This document shows positions 8,983 through 17,373 of a stretch of DNA of 64,000 nt, in pieces. The notes under the pieces are model-generated. The model made no database searches. It saw only the letters and a list, made by a program, of their open reading frames with translations, and was not told the origin of the DNA. The position numbers and the translations under genes were made by a program. This DNA is from Helicobacter sp. (GTDB lineage: Bacteria > Campylobacterota > Campylobacteria > Campylobacterales > Helicobacteraceae): the NCBI RefSeq assembly GCF_022770205.1, contig NZ_JALEIK010000027.1, positions 17,423-81,422 of the forward strand. The letters are read 5' to 3'. How positions within the stretch are numbered: position 1 is the first letter of the stretch; the number at the start of each line of letters is the position of its first letter.

Positions 8983-9539
8983 AAAATATCCTTTCCATTA
9001 ATGATAAGATATTGCGATAGAGTGTGTGCAAAGCGTGAGTGTTTTAGTCCTTTTGGCAATTCATTTTCTACATTTGAGCCTTTATAGAGTAAAAGTGTTG
9101 TGTCATTTTTGATGCAATGCTTGCATTTTTCCAAAAGCATTTTCACATCAAAAGCTGCTCTTGAAGTGATGAAATCAGGCAAGCTTTCAAGGTTTAAGGA
9201 TTCTATTTTTTTGCGCGCAATGCTTAGGTGTGTTAGTTTTAAATGGGCTTTTATGTTTTGTAAAAAGGAGGCTTTTTTGGCGTTTGGCTCACATAAAATT
9301 GTTGGAATCTCAAGGGCAATGTGTAAAGGAATGGCAGGAAAGCCATTGCCGCTACCAATGTCAAGCAGTAAATGTTTATTATTCAAATTAACTTTACTTA
9401 AAGGATACAAAGAGTTTTCAATATTTTTTTGAATACTTTTAGCATCTTTTGCACCACTTAGGCTATGGATTGCATTCCAAGAGAGTAGCATTTGTGTGTA
9501 GTTTTCTAAAAGTTCTTGTTGTTTGTGATTAAGTTGCAT
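8976..9539 (-). CDS. rsmG: 16S rRNA (guanine527-N7)-methyltransferase
   Basis: RsmG (GidB, 187 aa) makes m7G527 in the 530 loop of 16S rRNA; its loss gives low-level streptomycin resistance in many bacteria. The SAM-binding motif HLLLDIGSGNGFPAIPLHIA is near residues 57-76, followed by LCEPNAKKASFL and FITSRAAFDV, all characteristic. The protein is shorter than the E. coli one (207 aa) but complete. It lies nine bases after queA and overlaps the next small gene, in the order queA-rsmG conserved in Helicobacter. Confidence 0.93.
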   Translation of the reverse strand: MQLNHKQQELLENYTQMLLSWNAIHSLSGAKDAKSIQKNIENSLYPLSKVNLNNKHLLLDIGSGNGFPAIPLHIALEIPTILCEPNAKKASFLQNIKAHLKLTHLSIARKKIESLNLESLPDFITSRAAFDVKMLLEKCKHCIKNDTTLLLYKGSNVENELPKGLKHSRFAHTLSQYLIINGKDILC

Positions 9540-9547
9540 TGTATCTC

Positions 9548-10624
9548 TTATAAAATTAGCATTCCATCGCCATAGGAATAAAAGCGATAGTTGTTTGCAA
9601 TGGCTTCTTTATAAAGACTTAAGGTTTGTTCCAATCCGATAAAAGAGGCAACTAGCATTAAAAGCGTAGTTTTTGGCAGATGGAAGTTGGTTAAAAGTGC
9701 GTGGGTGGCTTTTGGTGGGTTTTGTGGGTGTAAAAATAAATCGCACTCTCCATTTAATGCTTTGCCTTCTTTAAAAGCTTCACTTCTTGCATAGGCTTCA
9801 ATTGTGCGTGTTGCAGTTGTGCCAATGGCGGTGATGTGTTTTGCGTCTTTGATTTTTGTTGCGGAATCTTGGGGTATAAAAAAGGATTCCGTGTGCATTT
9901 TATGCTCTAAAATATTCTCTGTGCTAACCCCAATAAATGTTCCTGCGCCTATATGCAGAGTGATTTCTGCCGTGTTAAAATGCGCTTTTAAAGACGCATA
10001 AGACTCTTTGCTAAAATGCAAGGAAGCAGTGGGAGCAGCAATTGCTCCTATGTGCCTAGCAAACACACTTTGGTAGTCTTCCTTGTCTGCTATTGTGGCA
10101 TTGCGCTTGATGTAAGGGGGCAGGGGAATGCGTCCGTTATGTTCTAAAAAAGTAAAGAAATCATTGCAACTTAGCGGAATCTCTTCATTTTCTTGTAGGG
10201 TAAAAAACTCCGCTTCTTTAAATCCGATTCCAATATTTTGGCTTAAAATCCTAGCATAGACTCTACCAAAGGCAATAATGCTGCCTATTTTTAAACGCCC
10301 TTTAAATTGCATTAAATAGCGATTTTTATCAAGTTCTTTATGGAATAATGCTTCAATTTTTGCTCCACCTTGTGTGGAATCTTTTTTAGAGTTTTGCAGG
10401 ATTTTTTTACCATAGATTCTAGCAGGTAGGACTTTCGTGTTGTTAAACACAAGTAAGGTGTTTTTTGGTAAAAAGCTTGCAAAATCCTTAAAAGTGCTAT
10501 GTGTAATGCTGCAATTCTTGCGGTTAAACACAAGCAATTTTGCTGCTTCTTTTGGGTGAATGGGTTTTGTTGCAATGCACTCTTTTGGAAGTGTGTAGTT
10601 GTAACTTGAGAGTAGGGTATCCAT
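9548..10624 (-). CDS. queA: S-adenosylmethionine:tRNA ribosyltransferase-isomerase
   Basis: QueA (358 aa) transfers and isomerises the ribosyl part of SAM to preQ1-modified tRNA, giving epoxyqueuosine at the wobble position of GUN anticodons. Family signatures include YTLPKECIATKPI at the start, the VFNNTKVLPARIYG segment, GRIPLPPYIKR, and near the C-terminus LLTNFHLPKTTLLMLVASFI and YRFYSYGDGML. Full length. Its ATG overlaps the tatC stop by one base (TAATG), and rsmG follows after nine bases, so it sits in the middle of a translationally coupled operon. Confidence 0.96.
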   Translation of the reverse strand: MDTLLSSYNYTLPKECIATKPIHPKEAAKLLVFNRKNCSITHSTFKDFASFLPKNTLLVFNNTKVLPARIYGKKILQNSKKDSTQGGAKIEALFHKELDKNRYLMQFKGRLKIGSIIAFGRVYARILSQNIGIGFKEAEFFTLQENEEIPLSCNDFFTFLEHNGRIPLPPYIKRNATIADKEDYQSVFARHIGAIAAPTASLHFSKESYASLKAHFNTAEITLHIGAGTFIGVSTENILEHKMHTESFFIPQDSATKIKDAKHITAIGTTATRTIEAYARSEAFKEGKALNGECDLFLHPQNPPKATHALLTNFHLPKTTLLMLVASFIGLEQTLSLYKEAIANNYRFYSYGDGMLIL

Positions 10625-11355
10625 TAGTCTTCTTGTGGCTCTTCTTTATAGGGATTTACCATTTTTGCAATTATAATAGAAAGCCCATAGAGCAAGGTTA
10701 AGGGGATTGCCATTAAGAATTGTGAGAGCATATCAGGGGGAGTTAGAAGGGCTGCTAGGACAAAGATAAGCACAATGGCAAATTTAAAGTAGCTTTTTAG
10801 TGTTTTATCTGTTACTAGTCCAATTTTTGCTAGAAAAAATGTAACCACTGGGAGTTCAAAAGATACACCAAAGCCTACCATCAATTTTGCAAAAAATCCT
10901 ACATAATCCCCAATGCTAGGAAGGGCAGTAAAAAGTTGGCTACCAAAATTGATTAAATATCCAAAACCTATGGGGAAGGCAATGTAATAAGCAAAGGCAC
11001 AGCCACATAAAAAGAAAAATGTCCCAAAAATCACAAAAGGAAGCACAAGTTTTTTTTCATTTTCATAAAGTCCGGGGGCTACAAATGCCCAAATTTGCCA
11101 AAAAATTACAGGCAGTGCGAAAATAAAACCGCTAAAAAACGCCACTTTAATGGCTGTGAAAAATGCCTCACCAACTTGAGTGAAAATCACACTCTCACGC
11201 CCTTTTGGCAAGGCAGTGCTTAAGGGTGCTACCATCCAATCTAAAATGATTTCCCAAAAATAAAACGACGCTGCAAATGTGATAGTAAGGGCGATTGCAA
11301 TGCGGATTAAACAGCGGCGTAAATCTTGGATATGGGGCTTTAAATCTTCAAGCAT
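10624..11355 (-). CDS. tatC: Sec-independent translocase subunit TatC
   Basis: TatC is the six-helix core of the twin-arginine translocase that exports folded proteins. From the ATG at 11355 it is 243 aa (MLEDLKPHIQDLRRCLIRIA). I choose this start over the one at 11388 because AAGGAA lies six bases upstream and the family begins at the H-L-x-E-L-R-x-R segment. Conserved loops FVAPGLYENEKKLVLPF and GFGVSFELPVV are intact. It overlaps tatB by eight bases. A client with a Tat signal is present in the window (the TRAP receptor at 45056). Confidence 0.95.
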   Translation of the reverse strand: MLEDLKPHIQDLRRCLIRIAIALTITFAASFYFWEIILDWMVAPLSTALPKGRESVIFTQVGEAFFTAIKVAFFSGFIFALPVIFWQIWAFVAPGLYENEKKLVLPFVIFGTFFFLCGCAFAYYIAFPIGFGYLINFGSQLFTALPSIGDYVGFFAKLMVGFGVSFELPVVTFFLAKIGLVTDKTLKSYFKFAIVLIFVLAALLTPPDMLSQFLMAIPLTLLYGLSIIIAKMVNPYKEEPQED

Positions 11356-11815
11356 TAAGATTCCTTGTGTCTTGTGGAGTTGTTTCAAGGTTTAGGGTGG
11401 CTGTGCTAGTGTTTGGTTTGGATTCCTCTGTGTTTTGTGAAGTTTTAGCTTCTGTTTGGGGGCTTAATGCAGAATCTTTTTTTTGGTTTTGTAGCTCTTG
11501 TGGTAGAATTTGTTGCGTTGGGGTTTTAGAATCCTCTAAAAGCGTTGCATCTAAATCAAGTGTTTTTAAATCCAGCTCTTTTGTTAGATTGTGCGCTTCT
11601 TGTGTGATGCTATTTTTATAAGCTAAGGCTTCTTCTTTAATTTTATTAAGATTAATCTCCCTATCTAAGCTTTCTTTTGCCTCCTCCATTGTTTTTTTGA
11701 TGGCACGAAAGAGTTTTGCTATATCCACAAGTGCTTTTGGTAATTTTTCTGGTCCTAGAAAGATGATTGCCACAACGGCAATCATTAAAATTTCAAAAAA
11801 TCCCATTCCAAACAT
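11348..11815 (-). CDS. tatB: Sec-independent translocase subunit TatB
   Basis: TatB (155 aa) forms the twin-arginine signal receptor with TatC. The N-terminus has the hallmark short helix and hinge, MFGMGFFEILMIAVVAIIF then LGPEKLPKAL, followed by an amphipathic helix. The C-terminal half is low-complexity, rich in Thr, Glu and Gln, as is usual and poorly conserved. It is the first gene of the tatB-tatC-queA-rsmG unit. No tatA is in the window, so tatA should be elsewhere. Confidence 0.93.
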   Translation of the reverse strand: MFGMGFFEILMIAVVAIIFLGPEKLPKALVDIAKLFRAIKKTMEEAKESLDREINLNKIKEEALAYKNSITQEAHNLTKELDLKTLDLDATLLEDSKTPTQQILPQELQNQKKDSALSPQTEAKTSQNTEESKPNTSTATLNLETTPQDTRNLNA

Positions 11816-11859
11816 TGCTAAATTGCCTTTTTTGTTAGCTGTTGGGATTTTATCTAATT

Positions 11860-11877
11860 TTGGAATAAAGTGTGCTT
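11860..11877 (+). promoter_or_regulatory. Candidate sigma54 promoter before small lipoprotein
   Basis: TTGGAATAAAGTGTGCTT has the invariant GG-N10-GC spacing (GG 11862-11863, GC 11874-11875) and fits the Campylobacterota RpoN consensus TTGGAA-N6/7-TGCTT. The start codon is about 38 bases downstream. RpoN in these bacteria drives mid-class flagellar genes. Confidence 0.6.
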
Positions 11878-11912
11878 AGAAAAGTTTAGAATTTTACTAA
11901 GAAGGTGTAACA

Positions 11913-12233
11913 ATGGATAGAATTTTAAGCAAGGTAATGTTTGGAAAAGTGCTATTTATGGCGTCATTAGTTGGGGTTTTATTTGGGTTTAGTGGGTGTA
12001 TTTCTCCTAAAGCAGATGCGTTTTTACTAGGTGTTGGGCTTGGTTCTGCAACAACGGCGTATTTTTTAAAAGGGGGAAGCATTGCGGGGTATAGTTTGCA
12101 CTCTTTTCAAAATGGGAGTAAGAATCCTACCACACAACAACACAGGGATTTTTCAATCCCTAGTGAGCTAGAGTGGCAATATATGGGAGAAGAGATTTTT
12201 TCTCAAACACAACAAGCACAAGGGAGATTTTAA
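11913..12233 (+). CDS. Small putative lipoprotein, possibly RpoN-controlled
   Basis: 106 aa, not recognised by family. Residues 1-28 are a basic then hydrophobic leader ending in VLFGFSGC, which reads as a lipobox with Cys near residue 28 (the -3 residue Phe is unusual). A glycine-rich segment follows (FLLGVGLGSATTAYFLKGG), perhaps a glycine-zipper-type membrane or oligomerisation element, then a polar Gln-rich tail. AAGGTG lies six bases before the ATG. A sigma54-like promoter at 11860 suggests expression with flagellar genes. Isolated between divergent tatB and convergent leuC. Confidence 0.65.
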   Translation: MDRILSKVMFGKVLFMASLVGVLFGFSGCISPKADAFLLGVGLGSATTAYFLKGGSIAGYSLHSFQNGSKNPTTQQHRDFSIPSELEWQYMGEEIFSQTQQAQGRF

Positions 12234-12237
12234 AAGG

Positions 12238-13503
12238 CTAAAGGCGTGGGTCTGCAATTTTACCTGCAATTGCACTTATTGCAGCAACTGCGGAATTTGC
12301 AAGATACACTTCAGAGTTTCTAGCTCCCATTCTGCCTACAAAATTGCGGTTTGTGGTAGAAACACAGCGTTCATTATCCCCTAAGATTCCCATATACCCG
12401 CCAAGGCACGCACCACAGGTGGGATTTGATAGGAGTGCGCCGGAATCCAAAAGAATATCAATATAACCTAGTTTATGGGCATCTTTGTAGATTTGTTGTG
12501 TGCCTGGAGTGATGATTAAACGCACATCTTTATGCACCTTTTTGCCCTTTAGAATCTCGCTTGCAATTTTTAAATCACTTAAGCGTCCATTTGTGCAACT
12601 GCCAATGAAAACTTGGTCAATTTTTAAATTATCTCTAACCGCTTGTGTGATGCTTTTGCCATTGCTAGGTAAAAAGGGATAGGCGACTACTGGTTCAAGC
12701 TTGCTAATATCAATGGTTAGGGTGCGTGTGTAGGTGGCATCTAAGTCTGAAAAAAATTCTTTTGGCTTTGCGCGCAAATTTGGGCGACTTGCTAGAAACT
12801 CGCGCGTGATGGAATCTGGAGCGATGATTCCATTTTTAGCCCCTGCTTCAATTGCCATATTACAAAGAGAAAATCTATCATCCATATTCAAATAAGAAAT
12901 TCCTTCACCGCAAAACTCTAAGGCTTCATAAAGTGCGCCATCAACGCCAATTTGGCGGATGATTTCTAGGATTAAGTCCTTGCCATAAATGTGTTGTGCA
13001 GGTTTTCCAATAAATTCTACTTTAATGGAGCTTGGCACTTTAAACCAATTGCGTCCTGTAACCATTGCATAGGCTAAATCTGTGCTACCCATTCCTGTGC
13101 TAAAAGCCCCTAATGCGCCGTGTGTGCAAGTGTGAGAGTCTGCTCCAATAATCACATCTCCGCTAACTACTAAGCCTTTTTCTGGCAAAAGGGCGTGCTC
13201 AATCCCCATATCTTTTTCATCAAAGAAATGTTTAAGATTGTGCTTTTTTGCAAAATCACGGCTAATTCTTGCTTGATTTGCACTTGCGATGTCTTTTGCT
13301 GGGATAAAATGGTCCATTACAATGCAAAATCCATCAGGGTTTGCTAATCTTTCTGCACCACTCTCTTCAAATGCTTTGATAGAAAGCGGTGTTGTGATGT
13401 CATTGCCTATAACCATATCAATGGGAGAATCTACAATATCTCCTGCATAAACTTCTTTTTTTGTATGTTCTGAAAAAATCTTTTCTGTAATTGTCTGTCC
13501 CAT
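12238..13503 (-). CDS. leuC: 3-isopropylmalate dehydratase large subunit
   Basis: LeuC (421 aa) carries the 4Fe-4S cluster for isomerising 2- to 3-isopropylmalate in leucine synthesis. The cluster cysteines are visible in FIGSCTNGRLSD and NPTCGACLGG, with active-site segments GADSHTCTHGALGAF and RMGARNSEVYLANSAVAA. Its length of about 420 is that of the HacA/archaeal-type clade rather than the 470-residue E. coli type. The small subunit gene leuD is not next to it, which is unusual. It lies 10 bp after hisG and closes a long minus-strand gene series. Confidence 0.92.
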   Translation of the reverse strand: MGQTITEKIFSEHTKKEVYAGDIVDSPIDMVIGNDITTPLSIKAFEESGAERLANPDGFCIVMDHFIPAKDIASANQARISRDFAKKHNLKHFFDEKDMGIEHALLPEKGLVVSGDVIIGADSHTCTHGALGAFSTGMGSTDLAYAMVTGRNWFKVPSSIKVEFIGKPAQHIYGKDLILEIIRQIGVDGALYEALEFCGEGISYLNMDDRFSLCNMAIEAGAKNGIIAPDSITREFLASRPNLRAKPKEFFSDLDATYTRTLTIDISKLEPVVAYPFLPSNGKSITQAVRDNLKIDQVFIGSCTNGRLSDLKIASEILKGKKVHKDVRLIITPGTQQIYKDAHKLGYIDILLDSGALLSNPTCGACLGGYMGILGDNERCVSTTNRNFVGRMGARNSEVYLANSAVAAISAIAGKIADPRL

Positions 13504-13513
13504 TTTTACTCCT

Positions 13514-14128
13514 TTAAAGATTTAATGTATTTTTAAAGTGCCGTTGGATTTCTAAAATTTTTTGTTTTTGCAGATAAAAACTATTGGGATTTGCTACTAA
13601 ATATGCGCTAATATCCATAATCGTGTGATCAATTTTTAAATTGTTTTGGCGCATTGTATCGCCCGTTTCTACTAAATCTACAATTGCATCTGCCATTCCT
13701 ACAAGGGGGGCTAGTTCAATAGAGCCATAGAGTTTAATGATTTCTATGTTCATTGCTTTTTGCGCAAAAAAGGCTTTGGTGATGTTTATCATTTTTGTAG
13801 CAATTCTTAGATTGGGATTTGCAAAGCTAAAGGCATAAGAGTTTGGAGAGCCAATACACACGCGACATTTTCCAAAACCTAAATCAAGCAAGCGCACAAG
13901 GGGGCTTTTTTGCTCTTCTAGCACATCAAGTCCTACCACCCCAATGTCTGCTGCTCCGCGCTCTACATAGGCTGGGACATCTTGGTTTCTTACAAGCATA
14001 AAGCTAAAATTGTCTTTTTGTAAAATGAGCTTGCGATCTTCAAATTGCAAGGATGCTTGCAAAAGGTGTTCAAAAATTTTTAGCGTTTTTTCTGCATTGC
14101 GCCCTTTTGGTAATGCAACCCTAATCAT
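13514..14128 (-). CDS. hisG: ATP phosphoribosyltransferase, short form
   Basis: HisG catalyses the first step of histidine synthesis, joining PRPP and ATP. At 204 aa it is the short form (HisG-S), seen in MIRVALPKGRNAEKTL, RNQDVPAYVERGAADIGVVG and the PRPP-binding loop IVDLVETGDTMRQNNL. The C-terminal regulatory ACT-like domain of the long form is absent. Short-form enzymes need HisZ, a HisS-like partner, which is not in this window. Campylobacter jejuni, by contrast, has the long form. It overlaps coaX by four bases. Confidence 0.92.
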   Translation of the reverse strand: MIRVALPKGRNAEKTLKIFEHLLQASLQFEDRKLILQKDNFSFMLVRNQDVPAYVERGAADIGVVGLDVLEEQKSPLVRLLDLGFGKCRVCIGSPNSYAFSFANPNLRIATKMINITKAFFAQKAMNIEIIKLYGSIELAPLVGMADAIVDLVETGDTMRQNNLKIDHTIMDISAYLVANPNSFYLQKQKILEIQRHFKNTLNL

Positions 14129-14772
14129 AAGTAAATCCCTTTTGCGGTGAAATTTGTTTCAATTGCCTTTTGCATCCCTTTAAAAACAAGTAAATCATCA
14201 TAAAAGCAGTTTTTAAAGAAATGCGAAAGAAACTTGCCATCGCCCCCTGTGAAATGGATTTTTTTATTTTTGGATGTGGTTTGTAGGATTAAAATGATGG
14301 ATTTTAGCATTCCATAACTGATAGCATCTTTTGTGTTTTGTGGAAATGTGTGCAAATCCACAGCAAGATTGACTTCTTGGTCTAAAATGGCGATATTGTT
14401 AAACATTTTACGATATTGCGCAATTCCGGGCATTATAAAACCACCCAAATGAATGCCTTGATGCATAATATCAATGGTTAAAGCACTTCCAGCATCCACA
14501 ATCACGCCATCATCAATTGCCATACAAGCTGCTATTCTATCTACCCCTAAGCCTTTGTAGGTTGTGTCAAGATTTAAATGATTGCATAAATCAAAGCAGC
14601 GCTTATGCGAGCGCAGAAGTGCATTTGTGGAATCTTTATTGACGCTGATGTAAATAATCGTTTCTTTGGGATCTTTTGGCGTTAGCGCACTTTTGTCTTC
14701 CTTCCAGATTCTTCCGCAATAATAAAAATGCAAAAAGCTATTTCCAATATCGCAAAGAATCATACAAGACAC
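14125..14772 (-). CDS. coaX: Type III pantothenate kinase
   Basis: CoaX (215 aa) phosphorylates pantothenate as the first step of coenzyme A synthesis. Family motifs are the phosphate-binding ILCDIGNSFLHFY at the start, GLGVDRIAACMAI and VDAGSALTIDIMHQG with the catalytic Asp, then the GGFIMPGI loop. It is slightly short for the family but complete. Stop-to-start spacing with the upstream lipoprotein gene is zero and it overlaps hisG by four bases. The neighbours upstream match the H. pylori coaX region. Confidence 0.93.
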   Translation of the reverse strand: MSCMILCDIGNSFLHFYYCGRIWKEDKSALTPKDPKETIIYISVNKDSTNALLRSHKRCFDLCNHLNLDTTYKGLGVDRIAACMAIDDGVIVDAGSALTIDIMHQGIHLGGFIMPGIAQYRKMFNNIAILDQEVNLAVDLHTFPQNTKDAISYGMLKSIILILQTTSKNKKIHFTGGDGKFLSHFFKNCFYDDLLVFKGMQKAIETNFTAKGIYL

Positions 14773-15792
14773 CTATTGAATGTTAAAAAAGCGATTACCA
14801 ATGAAGATTTTTCCAGCAGCAGAAAATGTTGGCTCTGTGATTGGTTTAGGTAATCTTTGGATTCTGCTTGTTTGTAAATCATCATCAACGCTAATCATAT
14901 AACCTTGTGTCTCAAGCACTACAATATCTTTTCCGTGGTTTGTTGCAGAAAAATGCGCAAAGGGAAATTTTATGCGGCGTGTTTCGTTTAAATCTCTATC
15001 TGTTAGAATAATCTCACCTTCATTAGAGAAAATAAAGATTCTATCTTCAAAAAACAAAAGATCTTTAATGTTAGCATCAAAGGTGTTAATGATATTTGGA
15101 CTCACAGAAATGACACGCTTAGGAGTTGCTGCTACCATACGGCTTCCAATAGCCTCTAAAAAAATGACATTATTAAAGAATTTATCGCCATTAACGACAA
15201 TATTTCTAACAAGGCGCATACTTACTTTATCCACAATAATCAGCTTACCATCTAGTGTAGGAATCACTACAATATCGCTCAAAAAATAAGGAGAAGCGAT
15301 GAGTGTATTGTTTGCTGGAGCAGGGACATTATCTTGGCGATACACAATTTGCATACGCTTTAAATCATAAATTGCAATGGTGTTTGTGTCAAAGATGATT
15401 GCGATTAAATTGTCTTCTTTTGAAGCACTAATTGGAATACTCTCAAGCTCAATTGTTGTTTCTTCTTTAGTGTTTTTGTTAATTAGCACTAGTGATTTTT
15501 TGTGTTGTATGATGTAATGCTCTTCTGTTTGGTTAAGATATTTTGAATCTCTACTGAGTCTAATGTCTGGGATTTCTGCGTGCTTTGTAATGAATTGTCC
15601 ATTCAGAAGTGTTGCGCCATTGCGCACAATAGAGCTAATCCACGCTGGAGAAGAGCCATCATAAAGCACAGAGCCTTCTACATTTTTTTCAGGTTTGAAA
15701 TAATATTTAGAGCCACAACCACTGAATAATAAAGCTCCCACAATGCTTAAAAAGCCAAGTTTTAAAGTTTGCTTTAAAAGACTATTTTGCAT
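14773..15792 (-). CDS. BamB-like beta-propeller lipoprotein
   Basis: 339 aa. A lipoprotein signal is clear: FLSIVGALLFSGCGSKYY, with the lipidated Cys near residue 26. The rest is a series of short beta repeats (for example VVIPTLDGKLIIVDK, LLFFEDRIFIFSNEGEIIL, HGKDIVVLETQGYMISV), like the PQQ-type propeller of BamB, the outer-membrane assembly lipoprotein. Its start overlaps the preceding TPR-like membrane protein. In E. coli bamB follows yfgM, which encodes that same kind of protein. I infer a BamB-type or envelope chaperone role; sequence alone supports only the lipoprotein and propeller. Confidence 0.75.
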   Translation of the reverse strand: MQNSLLKQTLKLGFLSIVGALLFSGCGSKYYFKPEKNVEGSVLYDGSSPAWISSIVRNGATLLNGQFITKHAEIPDIRLSRDSKYLNQTEEHYIIQHKKSLVLINKNTKEETTIELESIPISASKEDNLIAIIFDTNTIAIYDLKRMQIVYRQDNVPAPANNTLIASPYFLSDIVVIPTLDGKLIIVDKVSMRLVRNIVVNGDKFFNNVIFLEAIGSRMVAATPKRVISVSPNIINTFDANIKDLLFFEDRIFIFSNEGEIILTDRDLNETRRIKFPFAHFSATNHGKDIVVLETQGYMISVDDDLQTSRIQRLPKPITEPTFSAAGKIFIGNRFFNIQ

Positions 15793-16372
15793 AATCTACT
15801 CCTTTAATGCTAAGATGTGTAAGTGCATTTGTAAGGTCGCGAATTGGAGAATCGTTTTTGATCTTTGCTAAAATTTCTTTGGCTTTTTGCAAGTTTCCTG
15901 CTTGAATCTCTAAAAATGCAGCTTGTAAATAGCTAAAATCTCCGCTGTTTTGAGAATTTAGTGCATTTAAATCTTGATGCAGTGAGGCATTTTGTGTTTT
16001 TGCAAATTGCGCAATAATGGAATCTTTGGAAGATTCTAAAGTTTTTAATGCAGTTGTATCGTTAGTCTTTAGTGCATTTTGAAAAAGATATAAATCGTAT
16101 AATCTACTTTTAGAGTTTTTTAGCATTACAAGGGCATTTTCATCCCCTTGTAATGCTTTTTCATACGCATTGGCTAAGTTTTGTTGCTTGTTTTCTTGGT
16201 AATAGTTATTGCTAATATAACCTATGGCAATGATAATAAGGATTCCAAGCAGTGTAAAGAGTGCAAGCTTGTAACGCTTAAACCAATTTTCAAGACGCAA
16301 AAGCCCTTCTAACATTTTTTCATCGTTGTTAATTTCTTCTTTGATGTATTCTACATTTTGTTTTAAGCTCAA
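15782..16372 (-). CDS. YfgM-like membrane protein with TPR-type periplasmic region
   Basis: 196 aa. A cytoplasmic stretch of about 35 residues leads into one transmembrane helix (LALFTLLGILIIIAIGYISN, about residues 36-55). A periplasmic helical region follows (NLANAYEKALQGDENAL, SYLQAAFLEIQAGNLQKAKE), resembling the tetratricopeptide-like domain of YfgM/Anc proteins. YfgM assists periplasmic folding with SecYEG and PpiD in E. coli. It overlaps the downstream BamB-like gene by eleven bases, repeating the E. coli yfgM-bamB pairing. Assigned by architecture and context rather than by strong motif. Confidence 0.7.
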   Translation of the reverse strand: MSLKQNVEYIKEEINNDEKMLEGLLRLENWFKRYKLALFTLLGILIIIAIGYISNNYYQENKQQNLANAYEKALQGDENALVMLKNSKSRLYDLYLFQNALKTNDTTALKTLESSKDSIIAQFAKTQNASLHQDLNALNSQNSGDFSYLQAAFLEIQAGNLQKAKEILAKIKNDSPIRDLTNALTHLSIKGVDYAK

Positions 16373-16387
16373 ATGGTTCTCCTTTTC

Positions 16388-16819
16388 TTATTTTCCTGTG
16401 CTTCCAAAGCCGCCCGCTCCGCGCTCTGTATGCTCCAAAACTTCTACCATTTCAATTTCTGCTTTTTCAATAGGGCAAAGCACAGCTTGAGCGATTCTAT
16501 CGCCAATATTCATAGCAAAATCCTTTTTTCCGTGATTAATTAAAAGCACTTTAATCTCACCGCGATAATCAGAATCAATCGTTCCAGGTGCATTTAAAAC
16601 AGAGATTCCGTATTTCAAAGCAAGCCCACTTCTAGGGCGAACTTGAATCTCATATTTTTCATCAAAGCTAAAGCTAAGCCCTGTTGGCACAAGCTTGTAT
16701 TCTCCGCTTTTAATGATTGTATGCTCACTTGCGCATAAATCAAAGCCAGAAGCTCCGCTTGTTTGGTATTTTGGAAGTGTTGCCTTTGGGTTTAGAAGTT
16801 TGATTTTTAGCACAGCCAT
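16388..16819 (-). CDS. dut: Deoxyuridine 5'-triphosphate nucleotidohydrolase
   Basis: Trimeric dUTPase that hydrolyses dUTP to dUMP and pyrophosphate, keeping uracil out of DNA. From the ATG at 16819 it is 143 aa (MAVLKIKLLNPKATLP); an upstream ATG at 16843 would overlap greA and add eight non-conserved residues. All five motifs can be followed: ASGFDLCA, the RPRSGLALK segment, APGTIDSDYRGEI with the catalytic Asp, GDRIAQAVL, and the C-terminal P-loop-like RGAGGFGSTG. It lies between greA and the YfgM-like gene, as in H. pylori. Confidence 0.95.
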   Translation of the reverse strand: MAVLKIKLLNPKATLPKYQTSGASGFDLCASEHTIIKSGEYKLVPTGLSFSFDEKYEIQVRPRSGLALKYGISVLNAPGTIDSDYRGEIKVLLINHGKKDFAMNIGDRIAQAVLCPIEKAEIEMVEVLEHTERGAGGFGSTGK

Positions 16820-16832
16820 TGCTTTTAAGCCC

Positions 16833-17312
16833 TTAAAACACAATGGGTTTGTAAGTGATGTCTAAAATCGCATAATCCACGCGCCCTTTGGGTAGAATCA
16901 CACCCACTTCATCGCCTACAACCTTGCCTAAAAGCTGCTTTGCAAGCGGAGAGTGATAAGAGATTAAGCCCTTGCTAGGATTGCTCTCAGTTGCGCCAAC
17001 AATGGTGTATGTGCAACTTTCTTCTGTGTCTAAATCTTCTAGCGTGATTGTTGAGCCAAAGCTGACTTTATCGTGGGAGAGTGTTGTTGGGTCAATGACG
17101 CGCGCTTCTGCTACAAGCTGTGTTAGCTCATTAATGCGCGCATCTAAAAAGAGTTGGCGTTCTCTTGCAGCGTGATATTCTGCGTTTTCCTTTAAATCGC
17201 CGTGTTCTCTAGCGGTGTCAATTTCAAGAATGTTTTTTGGGCGTTCAATTTCTTTTAGATTCTTAAGTTCGGCAATTAGCTTGTTATAGCCGTATTCTGT
17301 CATAGGCTCCAC
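16833..17312 (-). CDS. greA: Transcription elongation factor GreA
   Basis: GreA (159 aa) enters the RNA polymerase secondary channel and stimulates cleavage of backtracked RNA. The N-terminal coiled coil carries the conserved tip with two acidic residues in ARE-HGDLKENAEYHAARERQ, and the C-terminal FKBP-like domain has VSFGSTITLEDLD and SPLAKQLLGKVVGDEV. Full length. It precedes dut and follows lpxB by about 60 bases, within a run of co-directional genes. Confidence 0.96.
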   Translation of the reverse strand: MEPMTEYGYNKLIAELKNLKEIERPKNILEIDTAREHGDLKENAEYHAARERQLFLDARINELTQLVAEARVIDPTTLSHDKVSFGSTITLEDLDTEESCTYTIVGATESNPSKGLISYHSPLAKQLLGKVVGDEVGVILPKGRVDYAILDITYKPIVF

Positions 17313-17373
17313 AAAGATTCCTTAAAAAATAAAATGATTTGCAATAGTAAGGCAAAGAGGGTTAAAAAGCCCT

